Source: Fimimonas sp963619835 (GTDB lineage Bacteria > Bacillota > Clostridia > Christensenellales > CAG-314). Taken from it: a stretch of 20,210 nucleotides of DNA. The position numbers and the translations under genes are program-made. Shown one piece after another: positions 12,016-20,210 of the stretch. Numbering within the stretch: the first letter of the stretch is position 1; every line of letters starts with the position of its first letter. The stretch covers positions 1 through 20,210 of the forward strand of contig CAVEYD010000020.1 of assembly GCA_963619835.1 (NCBI GenBank), in the 5' to 3' direction. Under the pieces are notes generated by a model that was not told where the DNA came from, did not search any database, and worked only from the letters and a program-made list of their open reading frames with translations.

Positions 12016-14367
12016 ATGAACGAACTACAAACAGCAAAAGGAACAGTACAAGGTATAGTGTATCGCAACGAACAAAACGGTTACACCGTACTTGCTCTCG
12101 AAACTGTCGACGGAGATACACTAACCTGCGTCGGCACTTTTGCCGATCTTTCAGTCGGAGCTGTTTTAACCGTTCACGGAAAAATTGTCGTTCACAAAAC
12201 TTATGGCGAACAACTTGTTGTCGAAAGTTACAAGCTTAACGATCCTACCGGCAGAGAAGGGGTAATCAAGTATCTTTCAAGCGGACTAATAAAAGGCGTA
12301 GGTGAAGTAACCGCAAAAAACATTTACGAAATGTTTGGTGCCGACACTTTCGGAGTTATTGAAAACAATCCCGAACAGCTTGCCAAAGTAAAGGGCATCT
12401 CCAAAAAGAAGGCACTTGAAATTTCCAATGCCGTTTCTCAACTCAAGCAAATGCAGGAACAAGTTATGTTTTTGCAAGGTTACGGCTTGACAATGAAGTT
12501 ATCGGTAAAAATTTACAACGTTTACAAAAACAATACAAAGCGCGTAGTTTTAAGCAATCCCTACAAATTAGTTGACGATATCGACGGTGTAGGATTTTTA
12601 ACGGCCGACAAAATTGCACTTTCCATAGGCATTGATCCTTTAAGCGAATTCCGTATTCGTGCCGCAATTATTTATTGCTTGCGAGAATCTGCCGAGAAGG
12701 AAGGCAACACGTACTTGATTTTTGATCAACTGATGGATTCTTGCGGCAAATTGCTTTCGATAGACTTAACCCAATACGGACAGCTTGTTGAAGACACTGT
12801 AACAAAGCTTGTTTTAGAGCCGACAGTTCAAGTGTTTGACATTGACGGACAGCGTTGCATTGCACTTAACAGGTACTACAAGTTAGAAAAAGGCATTGCC
12901 GCAAAACTTATTTTGCTAAACGAAAGTGCAAGACGTGTACCCATCGATGCCGAAAGTTTAATAAATCAATTTGAAACAATCAACAAATTTCAATTTCACC
13001 AAAGCCAAAGCGGAGCGGTAAAATCGGCAATCACAAACGGAGTAACCGTAATAACCGGTGGCCCCGGAACGGGAAAAACAACCATCATCAAGTGCATAGG
13101 GCAAATTTTGTCCAAACATGGTTTGCGAGTTTCTTTTTGTGCTCCGACTGGACGTGCCGCCAAGCGCATAACACAGTCAACCGGATTTGAAGCAAAAACA
13201 ATCCATCGCTTGCTCGGTTACGAAATGCGTGACGATCGCATGGTGTTTAAGTACAACTATCGCAATCCGTTGCCGGCAGACGTTGTTATCGTAGACGAAG
13301 TGTCAATGGTTGACGTAACAATCATGTACAACTTGCTTTCGGCTTTGCAAAACGGCACAAGAGTCGTGCTTGTAGGAGACAAAGACCAGTTGCCGTCAGT
13401 CGGTGCAGGCAATGTGCTTGCCGATATCATACACAGCGGTGTTGTGGAAATTCGCTACTTAACTCACATTTATCGTCAGTCCGAAGATAGCTTAATCGTA
13501 TCCAATGCTCACTTAATCAACAAGGGGCAAATGCCGGAAATCAACAATCACAGCAAAGACTTTTTCTACATAAACATGGCGGAATATCCGCAAATAGCAC
13601 AAACCGTGGTAGAACTTGTAACAAAGAGATTGCCGGGGTACACAGGTGCAAGACCGTTAGATATTCAAGTGCTCGGTGCACTAAAAAGCGGTGTTTCCGG
13701 TGTGGAAAATCTCAACAAACTTTTGCAAGATGCGCTTAACCCGCGCATATACGGAAAAAACGAAATGCTTGTCGGCAACAACATTTTTCGTGAAGGCGAC
13801 AAGGTAATGCAAACGGTCAACAACTACGACCTAACCTACACGCATTTCAAACAGGACAACACCATCGAAGAATGTTCCGGCATTTTCAATGGCGATATAG
13901 GTTTTATTCGCAAAATCGATCGTCAAAATGGGCTAATTGAGGTTATGTTTGACGACAACCGACTTGCACATTACACGCAACAAGATTTGTCCGATATGCA
14001 ACTTGCCTATGCGGTAACAATTCACAAAAGTCAAGGAAGCGAATTTGACGTTGCCGTTATTCCGCTTGTAAACGGGCCACCGACTTTAATAAACAAAAAC
14101 TTGTTGTACACTGCAATTACTCGTGCCAAGAGAGCAGTTGTAATAGTCGGCAGTAAAAAAATCTTAGGCATGATGGTGCACAACAACTACATTGCCGCAC
14201 GTACAACATTGCTATGTAGATTTTTGAAAAGCGAAGGTGCAACTTACAATCGATTTTTCTCGCTAACTAACAACAATGCGGCAATATCCGATCAAGAGGC
14301 CGAGTTAGAAAAAGCCATGGAAGACGTTCCTGCGGACTTTTTAGACAATCAGCAAACTAACGAATAG
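12016..14367 (+). CDS. recD2: RecD2 5'-3' DNA helicase (RecD/TraA family)
   Basis: This 783-residue SF1B helicase has the RecD2 (YrrC-like) layout: an N-terminal OB-like domain (GTVQGIVYRNEQNGYTVLAL), helix-hairpin-helix repeats (GLIKGVGEVTAKNIYEMFG, KVKGISKKKALEISN), then the motor. Motor motifs are Walker A GGPGTGKTT (348-356), Walker B VDEVSMVD (D427, E428), motif III GDKDQLPSVGAGNV, the arginine-containing HIYRQSEDS, motif V TIHKSQGSEFD and motif VI YTAITRAKRAV. It lacks the RecB and RecC partners in this window, as expected for RecD2, which acts alone in DNA repair. No clear Shine-Dalgarno precedes ATG 12016, but the start fits the family N-terminus and metK ends 14 nt upstream, so translation may rely on coupling. 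The neighbourhood recD2-comF is common in Clostridia. Confidence 0.96.
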   Translation: MNELQTAKGTVQGIVYRNEQNGYTVLALETVDGDTLTCVGTFADLSVGAVLTVHGKIVVHKTYGEQLVVESYKLNDPTGREGVIKYLSSGLIKGVGEVTAKNIYEMFGADTFGVIENNPEQLAKVKGISKKKALEISNAVSQLKQMQEQVMFLQGYGLTMKLSVKIYNVYKNNTKRVVLSNPYKLVDDIDGVGFLTADKIALSIGIDPLSEFRIRAAIIYCLRESAEKEGNTYLIFDQLMDSCGKLLSIDLTQYGQLVEDTVTKLVLEPTVQVFDIDGQRCIALNRYYKLEKGIAAKLILLNESARRVPIDAESLINQFETINKFQFHQSQSGAVKSAITNGVTVITGGPGTGKTTIIKCIGQILSKHGLRVSFCAPTGRAAKRITQSTGFEAKTIHRLLGYEMRDDRMVFKYNYRNPLPADVVIVDEVSMVDVTIMYNLLSALQNGTRVVLVGDKDQLPSVGAGNVLADIIHSGVVEIRYLTHIYRQSEDSLIVSNAHLINKGQMPEINNHSKDFFYINMAEYPQIAQTVVELVTKRLPGYTGARPLDIQVLGALKSGVSGVENLNKLLQDALNPRIYGKNEMLVGNNIFREGDKVMQTVNNYDLTYTHFKQDNTIEECSGIFNGDIGFIRKIDRQNGLIEVMFDDNRLAHYTQQDLSDMQLAYAVTIHKSQGSEFDVAVIPLVNGPPTLINKNLLYTAITRAKRAVVIVGSKKILGMMVHNNYIAARTTLLCRFLKSEGATYNRFFSLTNNNAAISDQEAELEKAMEDVPADFLDNQQTNE

Positions 14368-14395
14368 TTTCAAAATACAATTAAAAGTAAAATAA

Positions 14396-15163
14396 ATGAA
14401 AGGTTATCGAGCGTACAAAATACAAAATTTTTTTACCGAGCTTTTTGCTCCGGTTGAGTACAAATGTCTCAATTGCGGAAAAGACATTTTTGATCAAGTC
14501 GGGTTTTGTGACGAATGTCGAAAGCTTTTGCCATTCAACAACGGTAAAAAATGTTTGCGTTGTGGAGTGGAAATAGACGGTGAAGAAAATTATTGCGGAA
14601 ATTGTGCTTTTGACAAGGTCTATTTTGACAAGGCATATTCCGCTTTTAACTACGACGGAATTATCAAAACGGCAATTTTGCGTATGAAGTTTGGCAATCT
14701 CGGTAGTTATGCACGTGTACTTGCAAGATATCTTGTTTTTATCGCACAAAGTAACAATTTGCAGTATGATGTTGTTTGTTATGTGCCTATGTCGCAAAAG
14801 TCATTCAAAAAACGCAAATACAACCAATCAAAGTTGCTAAGTCAGGCTTTTTGTGATATACTTGAAAAGTACGATATTTTAATCGATGCGTTGGAGAAGC
14901 ACAAGGAAACCGTTCCTCAGGAGCGGCTCGGACGTAAGGAACGCAAACAAAATCTAATCGGTTCCTACAAAATGGCGCAAGGGGCAGACGTAAAAGGGAA
15001 GAGAGTCCTACTTATCGACGACGTAAAAACAACGGGTGCAACCATCAACGAATGTGCCAAAGTGCTTAAACATTTTGGCGGTGCAACAAGTGTGGTTGCC
15101 TTGACGGTTGCTTCTCGCAAAGAGCATCTCAATTACGAAATCGATGCCGAATATTTACAGTAA
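14396..15163 (+). CDS. comF: ComF-family phosphoribosyltransferase-like protein
   Basis: This 255-residue protein has an N-terminal zinc-ribbon-like region with four CxxC pairs (C24/C27, C38/C41, C53/C56, C67/C70) and a C-terminal type I phosphoribosyltransferase fold. The PRPP-binding loop is VLLIDDVKTTGAT (204-216), and KRKYNQSKLL with QERLGRKERKQN are the usual ComF segments. ComF(C) proteins are cytosolic and needed for DNA uptake during natural transformation in some bacteria; the enzymatic substrate is not established. Whether this organism is competent cannot be told, since the helicase ComFA is not here. It lies 28 nt after recD2 and 32 nt before secA. The ribosome binding site is weak (AAAAGTAAAATAA before the ATG). 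Confidence 0.93.
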   Translation: MKGYRAYKIQNFFTELFAPVEYKCLNCGKDIFDQVGFCDECRKLLPFNNGKKCLRCGVEIDGEENYCGNCAFDKVYFDKAYSAFNYDGIIKTAILRMKFGNLGSYARVLARYLVFIAQSNNLQYDVVCYVPMSQKSFKKRKYNQSKLLSQAFCDILEKYDILIDALEKHKETVPQERLGRKERKQNLIGSYKMAQGADVKGKRVLLIDDVKTTGATINECAKVLKHFGGATSVVALTVASRKEHLNYEIDAEYLQ

Positions 15164-15195
15164 AAAAGTTCAATCATTAAATTACGGAGAATTTT

Positions 15196-18015
15196 ATGAA
15201 AGATATCTACGGCGGTGCAAACAAACGTGCCGTAAAAAAATTAGAAAAAATTGCAAAACTTGTCGAAAACAAGGCAGAAATTTATTCTGCAATGTCGGAT
15301 AGCGAATTGACAAGTCAAACACAAATGCTCAAACAACGTTACGCTAACGGTGAAACTCTCGATCAACTTTTGCCGGATGCGTTTGCAGTCTGTCGTGAAG
15401 CGGCAACGCGTGTTTTGGGACAACGTCATTATCATGTACAAATTTTAGGCGGCATTGCACTTCACCAAGGACGTATATGCCAAATGGCAACGGGTGAAGG
15501 TAAAACTCTTACCGAAACTTTACCTGCCTACCTAAATGCAATAAGCGGAAACGGTGTACACATCATCACCGTAAACGAATATCTTGCAACTCGTGATATG
15601 GAGTGGATGGGCAAAGTCTACCGCTTTTTAGGTTTAACCGTCGGTGTTACGCTTTCCAAAATGTCCGCAAGAGAAAAACGTCAAGCTTATGCTTGCGATA
15701 TCACTTACGGAACAAACAACGAATTCGGTTTTGACTACTTGCGTGACAACATGGCAACCAATCGTGCCGCATGTGTTCAACGCGGACTAAATTTTGTAAT
15801 CATTGACGAAGTCGACAGTATTTTAATCGATGAAGCACGCACGCCTTTAATTATCAGTGGCCCGAGCGGAAAGTCAAGCGACATGTACAAAACGGCAAAT
15901 TCGTTTGTATGCACGTTGCAAAAATCTACAAACATCGATGACGAAGGAAAAACACCAAATGACAGCGAAGAGCCAAATGGCGACTACGTCGTCGACCAAA
16001 AAGAAAAGACTGTGCGTTTGACCGATCGCGGTATCACCAAGGCAGAAAGATTTTTCAAAATTGAAAATCTTTCCGATCCGGACAACACCGAGCTCAATCA
16101 CTACATCAACAATGCTTTAAAAGCCCATGCAATTATGCACCGAGACGACGACTACATTGTCGAAAAAGGCGAAGTGCTTATTGTCGACACGTTTACAGGT
16201 CGCAAAATGGAAGGTAGACGTTTTAACGGCGGATTGCACCAAGCTATCGAAGCAAAAGAGCATGTAACAATTAAGGAAGAAAACAAAACTCTCGCAACAA
16301 TCACATTCCAAAATTATTTTAGGTTGTACCACAAACTCAGCGGTATGACCGGTACGGCAAAAACCGAAGAGCAAGAGTTTAACACAATTTACAATATAGA
16401 CGTTGTTTGTATTCCCACAAACTTGCCAATGATTCGTAAAGATGCGCAGGACATTATCTTTTCAACACGCCAGGGCAAATTACGTGCAATCGTAAAGGAA
16501 ATTCAAACTCGCCACGCTACCGGACAACCGCTACTTGTCGGCACTGCAACCGTCGAACGCAGCGAAGAGTTGTCACAATTGTTAAAAGGTGCAAACGTCC
16601 CGCACAACGTTTTGAATGCCAAATTCCACAAACGTGAGGCTGAAATCGTAGCCCAAGCCGGCAGATATGGTGCCGTAACAATTGCCACAAACATGGCAGG
16701 ACGTGGAACAGATATTTTACTCGGTGGCAATCCGGAATTTCTTGCCAAGCAGGAAATGAAACGTTTAGGATACGATGACGATCAAATCGAATTGTCAACA
16801 AGTATCGTAAAAGGCGACGAAGAAACAGAAAATCTAAAAAAGGTATTTTCCGAACTTGTAAGCAAGTACAAAGTGCAAACCGATGACGAAAAGAAAAAGG
16901 TTATTTCCGTAGGTGGCTTGTGTGTAATAGGTACCGAACGTCACGATTCCAGACGCATAGACGATCAGTTGCGCGGTCGTTCCGGACGTCAAGGAGATCC
17001 GGGTTACAGTGTATTTTACGTTTCTGCCGAAGACGACATGATTCGTATTTTCAGCGGAGAGCGTATGCGTCAAATAATGATGTTTATGCGCATTGACGAA
17101 GACGAACCGATGCAAAACAGAATGCTTTCAAAGGTTATCGAATCTGCACAAAAACGTATTGAAGGTGTACATTTTTCCGGACGTAAGCAAGTTTTGCAGT
17201 ACGACGACGTCAACAACAAACAACGCAAAGTTATTTATGCCGAACGTAACCGAATTTTAGACGGCGGAGACGTTCACGAAGAAATTTTGCAAATGGCAGG
17301 TGAATATGCACGCAACGCACTTGCCGATGCTTGCGACAGTCAATTAGACGTTGAAAAGTGGAATTTAGACAAAGTCAATGCAAAACTCAAAAATTATTTT
17401 GTAGCCGACGGCGACGAACCTATTTTAAGCAAGCAAGACGTTGTTTCGGCACGTCAAGTGTGTAACTTACTTGCCGAGCGTTGCAAGGACTACCTTAACA
17501 TGCGTGCCGAAGCCGAACCTCAAGGAAACGAAGTCCCCTTCAGTGAAGCCGAACGTTTTGTGCTTTTACGCACAATCGACAGATTGTGGATGGATCACAT
17601 CGATGCGCTTGACGATTTGCGCAAGGGCGTAGGTTTGCAAGCAATCGGTCAGCACGATCCGCTTGTAGTGTACAAAAAGGAAGCTTTTGAAATGTTTGAA
17701 CGTCTCAACGACGAAATAAAGGTGCAAACAATTCGCATGCTTACTTTCTCACGAATAGTGCAAGCAATACCTCAATCAAAACCGCAACAAAATGTCGACT
17801 TAAACCCAAACAAATCCAAAAACGGACCTTGTCCGTGCGGTAGTGGCAAAAAGTACAAAGATTGTTGTTATCAAAAGGATTTGTTGGCACAAAAACAGCA
17901 AAACGAAACCGGTTCAAACACAGACGGCAACAACGACGAACAAAACAAACCGCTAAGCAAAAAGGAACAATATGCGCTCATTCGTGAACAGCGTAAAAAC
18001 AACAAGAAAAAATGA
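15196..18015 (+). CDS. secA: Preprotein translocase ATPase SecA
   Basis: This 939-residue protein is the SecA motor that drives precursors through SecYEG at the cytoplasmic membrane. Nucleotide-binding domain 1 has QMATGEGKTLT (Walker A, K103) and IIDEVDSILIDEARTPLIISG (D204-D207). The preprotein cross-linking domain follows, with GRKMEGRRFNGGLHQAIEAKE. Nucleotide-binding domain 2 has ATNMAGRGTDILLGGNPE and QLRGRSGRQGDPG. The end carries a Zn-binding SEC-C motif, C879-x-C881-x8-C890-C891 (the C-C form), before a polar tail. It is somewhat longer than the B. subtilis protein, owing to an insert near residues 237-270 and a loop near 540-570. The ATG follows CGGAGA, and its TGA stop overlaps the prfB start. 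No hpf gene precedes it. Confidence 0.98.
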   Translation: MKDIYGGANKRAVKKLEKIAKLVENKAEIYSAMSDSELTSQTQMLKQRYANGETLDQLLPDAFAVCREAATRVLGQRHYHVQILGGIALHQGRICQMATGEGKTLTETLPAYLNAISGNGVHIITVNEYLATRDMEWMGKVYRFLGLTVGVTLSKMSAREKRQAYACDITYGTNNEFGFDYLRDNMATNRAACVQRGLNFVIIDEVDSILIDEARTPLIISGPSGKSSDMYKTANSFVCTLQKSTNIDDEGKTPNDSEEPNGDYVVDQKEKTVRLTDRGITKAERFFKIENLSDPDNTELNHYINNALKAHAIMHRDDDYIVEKGEVLIVDTFTGRKMEGRRFNGGLHQAIEAKEHVTIKEENKTLATITFQNYFRLYHKLSGMTGTAKTEEQEFNTIYNIDVVCIPTNLPMIRKDAQDIIFSTRQGKLRAIVKEIQTRHATGQPLLVGTATVERSEELSQLLKGANVPHNVLNAKFHKREAEIVAQAGRYGAVTIATNMAGRGTDILLGGNPEFLAKQEMKRLGYDDDQIELSTSIVKGDEETENLKKVFSELVSKYKVQTDDEKKKVISVGGLCVIGTERHDSRRIDDQLRGRSGRQGDPGYSVFYVSAEDDMIRIFSGERMRQIMMFMRIDEDEPMQNRMLSKVIESAQKRIEGVHFSGRKQVLQYDDVNNKQRKVIYAERNRILDGGDVHEEILQMAGEYARNALADACDSQLDVEKWNLDKVNAKLKNYFVADGDEPILSKQDVVSARQVCNLLAERCKDYLNMRAEAEPQGNEVPFSEAERFVLLRTIDRLWMDHIDALDDLRKGVGLQAIGQHDPLVVYKKEAFEMFERLNDEIKVQTIRMLTFSRIVQAIPQSKPQQNVDLNPNKSKNGPCPCGSGKKYKDCCYQKDLLAQKQQNETGSNTDGNNDEQNKPLSKKEQYALIREQRKNNKKK

Positions 18016-19106
18016 TTCAAATTGAAGAATTAAAACTAAATGTAAAAGATTTACAAAGCAAGTTAAACGGTATTGAAAACAGTCTTGACGTACCCAAAAT
18101 AACGGCAGAACTTGCTACGTTAAACGAACAACAGCACAAAGCAGATTTTTGGAACGATGTCAAAAATGCACAAGTTGTCAGTCAACGTGCAAAAAATATC
18201 GAAGACAAGTTAAACGACTTAAGCAAGATGCAAAAAAGATTAGCCGACGTTACCGAGCTTTTGTCTATGTGCGAAGATGACATGTCAATGTTAGAAGAAA
18301 CCGCTTCCGAGCTTTCCGACTTAACCATTGCAATAAACGAAATGCATGTTTCGGCTTTACTCAGCGGAAAATTCGATGCAAACAATGCAATTTTAACGTT
18401 GCATGCCGGTGCCGGCGGAACAGAAGCGCAAGACTGGGTACAAATGCTTTATCGTATGTACACGCGTTATGCCGAACGCCGTGGCTATAAAATTGAACTT
18501 ATCGATATGCTTGCAGGTGAAGAAGCAGGCATAAAATCGGTTACTTTCCAAGTAAACGGAACAAACGCTTACGGATACTTAAAGGCAGAAAAAGGTGTCC
18601 ATCGTCTTATAAGAATTTCTCCGTTCGATTCGTCCAAACGTCGTCACACAAGTTTCGCTTCCCTTGAAGTGATGCCGGAATTACCCCAAGACAACGACAT
18701 TGTCATCGACGACAAGGATCTCAGCATCGACACTTATCGCAGTAGCGGTGCCGGCGGACAGCACGTCAACAAAACCGAGTCGGCAATTCGTATCACTCAC
18801 GTTCCGACGGGTATTGTTGTATCTTGTCAAACACAACGTAGCCAAGTGCAAAATCGCGAACAAGCCATGATGATGCTAAAAAGCAAACTTGCCGAACTAA
18901 AGGAACGCGAGCAAATGGAAGAAGCGATGGCAATCAAGGGCGAAATTAAAAAAATCGAATGGGGCAGTCAAATTCGCACTTATGTTTTCTGTCCGTACAC
19001 TCTTGTTAAAGATCACCGCACCAATTTTGAAAATCCCAACATTGTTGACGTTATGGACGGAAATATTCAGCCTTTCATTGAAGACTATCTTGAAAAGGCA
19101 CTATAA
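18012..19106 (+). CDS. prfB: Peptide chain release factor 2, no frameshift
   Basis: This 364-residue release factor ends translation at UGA and UAA. The tripeptide anticodon SPF (203-205) marks it as RF2 and not RF1, and the catalytic GGQ is at 248-250 in SSGAGGQHVNKT. In many bacteria prfB has an in-frame UGA at codon 26 and needs a +1 frameshift (CTT TGA C). Here codons 24-26 read AGT CTT GAC, so the two parts are joined in frame at that very point and autoregulation by frameshifting is absent. The start overlaps the secA stop by 4 nt (ATGA), so it is translationally coupled, and the overlapped stop is UGA, which RF2 itself reads. A strong terminator follows. Confidence 0.98.
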   Translation: MIQIEELKLNVKDLQSKLNGIENSLDVPKITAELATLNEQQHKADFWNDVKNAQVVSQRAKNIEDKLNDLSKMQKRLADVTELLSMCEDDMSMLEETASELSDLTIAINEMHVSALLSGKFDANNAILTLHAGAGGTEAQDWVQMLYRMYTRYAERRGYKIELIDMLAGEEAGIKSVTFQVNGTNAYGYLKAEKGVHRLIRISPFDSSKRRHTSFASLEVMPELPQDNDIVIDDKDLSIDTYRSSGAGGQHVNKTESAIRITHVPTGIVVSCQTQRSQVQNREQAMMMLKSKLAELKEREQMEEAMAIKGEIKKIEWGSQIRTYVFCPYTLVKDHRTNFENPNIVDVMDGNIQPFIEDYLEKAL

Positions 19107-19124
19107 TTAAAAAAACTTAAACAA

Positions 19125-19159
19125 AAAAAGTGTGCAAACTAAAAATTTGCACACTTTTT
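19125..19159. terminator. Bidirectional terminator between prfB and the AraC gene
   Basis: AAAAAGTGTGCAAA (19125-19138) pairs perfectly with TTTGCACACTTTTT (19146-19159) over 14 bp, with a 7-nt loop. Flanking A and T runs make it work for both convergent genes; the AraC-type stop codon is at 19163. Confidence 0.93.
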
Positions 19160-19162
19160 GCT

Positions 19163-20101
19163 TTAATTACGCCATTCGTTTGGAGTTTTGTTGTGTTTGT
19201 TCAAAAAAAGTTTGTAAAAGTGACTGCTATTTTCGTAGCCAACCGCACGAGCAATATCGGCAACATTCATTTTTGTGGAAACTAACAGCTTTTCCGCTAC
19301 AAGCAGTCGTCTTTCCATAAGCAGTTGCTTAAAAGATTTTCCAAAAGTTTTTGTGATTTTTCGCGAAACGTATTCTTGTGACAGTTGCAACATCGATGCA
19401 ATTTCCGAAAGTGTCGCAATCGTGTAATTGGAATCTAAATATTCGCTTACAAGTATCTTAAAATTGTCGGTTTCGCCCATGTTGCTTGCAATTACCGAGT
19501 CCGAGTGTACCGATAAATACGCAAACAACAACGACATCACTTTAGGCAGCAGTGGCGAATCGATAGATTGTTCCACAATGGTGTAAATCAAGTTGTCTAA
19601 AAGATTTCTTATGGTGTAAACTTCTGCAATGTCAAAAAGCAAGTATTGTGGTCTGCCGTCGGACTTAATGTTTTCCGAGATAAAATCCCAAAGCAATCCT
19701 TTTGTCGAATCTTCACTCAATGCCGTAGACAAAAACGCATCGGACAAAATAAAATTTATGCCAATGTCTTTTTCGTTAGCCTTCTTTATCGAGTGTGTAA
19801 CAAACTTGTTCAAAACAAGTAAATTTCCTTGTTTAACTTCTATTTTCTTTCCGTCAATTATGTGAGTTATACTTCCCGAGTACACGTACATTATTTCCAT
19901 GTAGTCGTGTCCGTGCAACGGAAAGTCGCAAAAACGAGTGTGGACGGTAATTTCCACAAGTTTGTTTTTTAGCATGTTTTCGCTTTTTATCACCGATTGG
20001 TCGGAAAAAGTGTAGTCTCTTAAATTTAACTTTTCGCCACGCAAAATAGCTTGTTCGGTAGGCGATATTTTAGTCAGCTTTTCGATAATGTAATCTTTCA
20101 T
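19163..20101 (-). CDS. AraC-family regulator with cupin sensor domain
   Basis: This 312-residue protein has an N-terminal cupin-like sensor (about residues 54-105: FPLHGHDYMEIMYVYSGSI, then GKKIEVKQGNLLVLN) and a C-terminal AraC double helix-turn-helix (about 215-311). The latter ends in the classic signature VADIARAVGYENSSHFYKLFLNKHNKTPNEWRN. Such regulators usually sense a sugar or other small molecule and control nearby transport or glycoside hydrolase genes. The targets here are probably divergent, beyond the right edge. The ATG is the first possible start after an in-frame TGA six bases upstream, and no Shine-Dalgarno is present. The -10 box places transcription at the ATG itself, so the mRNA is probably leaderless. 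It ends at a terminator shared with prfB. Confidence 0.93.
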   Translation of the reverse strand: MKDYIIEKLTKISPTEQAILRGEKLNLRDYTFSDQSVIKSENMLKNKLVEITVHTRFCDFPLHGHDYMEIMYVYSGSITHIIDGKKIEVKQGNLLVLNKFVTHSIKKANEKDIGINFILSDAFLSTALSEDSTKGLLWDFISENIKSDGRPQYLLFDIAEVYTIRNLLDNLIYTIVEQSIDSPLLPKVMSLLFAYLSVHSDSVIASNMGETDNFKILVSEYLDSNYTIATLSEIASMLQLSQEYVSRKITKTFGKSFKQLLMERRLLVAEKLLVSTKMNVADIARAVGYENSSHFYKLFLNKHNKTPNEWRN

Positions 20102-20107
20102 AAATCA

Positions 20108-20136
20108 ATTGTAGCTTTTTCAAATTGTGTAGTCAA
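20108..20136 (-). promoter_or_regulatory. AraC-type gene promoter (leaderless start)
   Basis: On the minus strand TTGACT (20136-20131) is 17 bp from TACAAT (20113-20108). The A of the ATG (20101) is seven bases after the -10 box, exactly where transcription is expected to begin. No other -10/-35 pair with as good a fit is visible upstream. Confidence 0.75.
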
Positions 20137-20184
20137 CAAAAAATTACTTAAATGTCAAATTAAGATACAAAAATTGTCAAATTA
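20131..20184. repeat. Three phased GTCAA elements, candidate AraC operator
   Basis: GTCAA begins at 20132, 20154 and 20176, exactly 22 bp apart each time. The outer two share TGTCAAATTA (20153-20162 and 20175-20184); the inner one lies over the -35 box. Direct repeats at about two helical turns are a usual arrangement for AraC-type regulators. Confidence 0.6.
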
Positions 20185-20210
20185 CGTCCTTGTTTGATAC
20201 AGTTTAATGG

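Noticed and set aside
1..20210. CRISPR arrays, transposases, integrases, tRNA or rRNA genes
   Set aside because: No regularly spaced repeats of suitable length, no recombinase motifs and no tRNA- or rRNA-like segments were seen on either strand.

Overview
The window is an AT-rich stretch from a bacterium of the Bacillota, most likely an uncultured member of the Clostridia. The evidence is the gene order metK-recD2-comF-secA-prfB, an S-box (SAM) riboswitch, a FeoA/FeoA/FeoB set with a FeoB-associated Cys-rich protein, a DUF975 protein, AAAGGAG-type ribosome binding sites and many intrinsic terminators. Two 10-N runs (671-680 and 4319-4328) show that it is a draft, probably metagenome-derived, scaffold. 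Gene adjacency across these runs is inferred by the assembler.

Region 1 (1-3210) is accessory. It holds the 3' tail of an unidentified gene, a small HAD-fold phosphatase-like protein, a TetR-type regulator divergent from a small two-helix membrane protein with a DUF4177-like head, and an unrecognised multi-pass membrane protein. The divergent intergenic region carries two inverted repeats and a third half-site. Region 2 (3211-7538) is an iron locus. A second TetR-type regulator is divergent from feoA1-feoA2-feoB. After a terminator, and with its own promoter, comes the FeoB-associated Cys-rich membrane peptide. FeoB has an unusual acidic insertion of about 85 residues in its first external loop. 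Region 3 (7720-10373) has a DUF975 membrane protein and a GPH-family (MelB-like) sugar/cation symporter with about 140 extra residues between its last two helices.

Region 4 (10575-19159) is a probable long housekeeping operon. A TTGACA/TAAAAT promoter reads into a SAM-sensing S-box leader, in which P1, antiterminator and terminator can all be traced, and then into metK, recD2, comF, secA and prfB. Gaps are 14, 28 and 32 nt, followed by a 4-nt secA/prfB overlap, and no internal terminator is visible. The hpf gene often found between comF and secA is absent. prfB lacks the programmed frameshift: the two parts are fused in frame at codon 26. A bidirectional terminator separates prfB from a convergent AraC-family regulator (19163-20101).

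The AraC gene seems to be transcribed as a leaderless mRNA. Its promoter region carries three GTCAA elements spaced exactly 22 bp apart, a good candidate autoregulatory array. I see no mobile element, CRISPR array, rRNA or tRNA. I found no wholly new system; the most distinctive signals are the AraC promoter array, the extracellular insertions in two neighbouring transporters, and the reach of the SAM riboswitch over secA and prfB.
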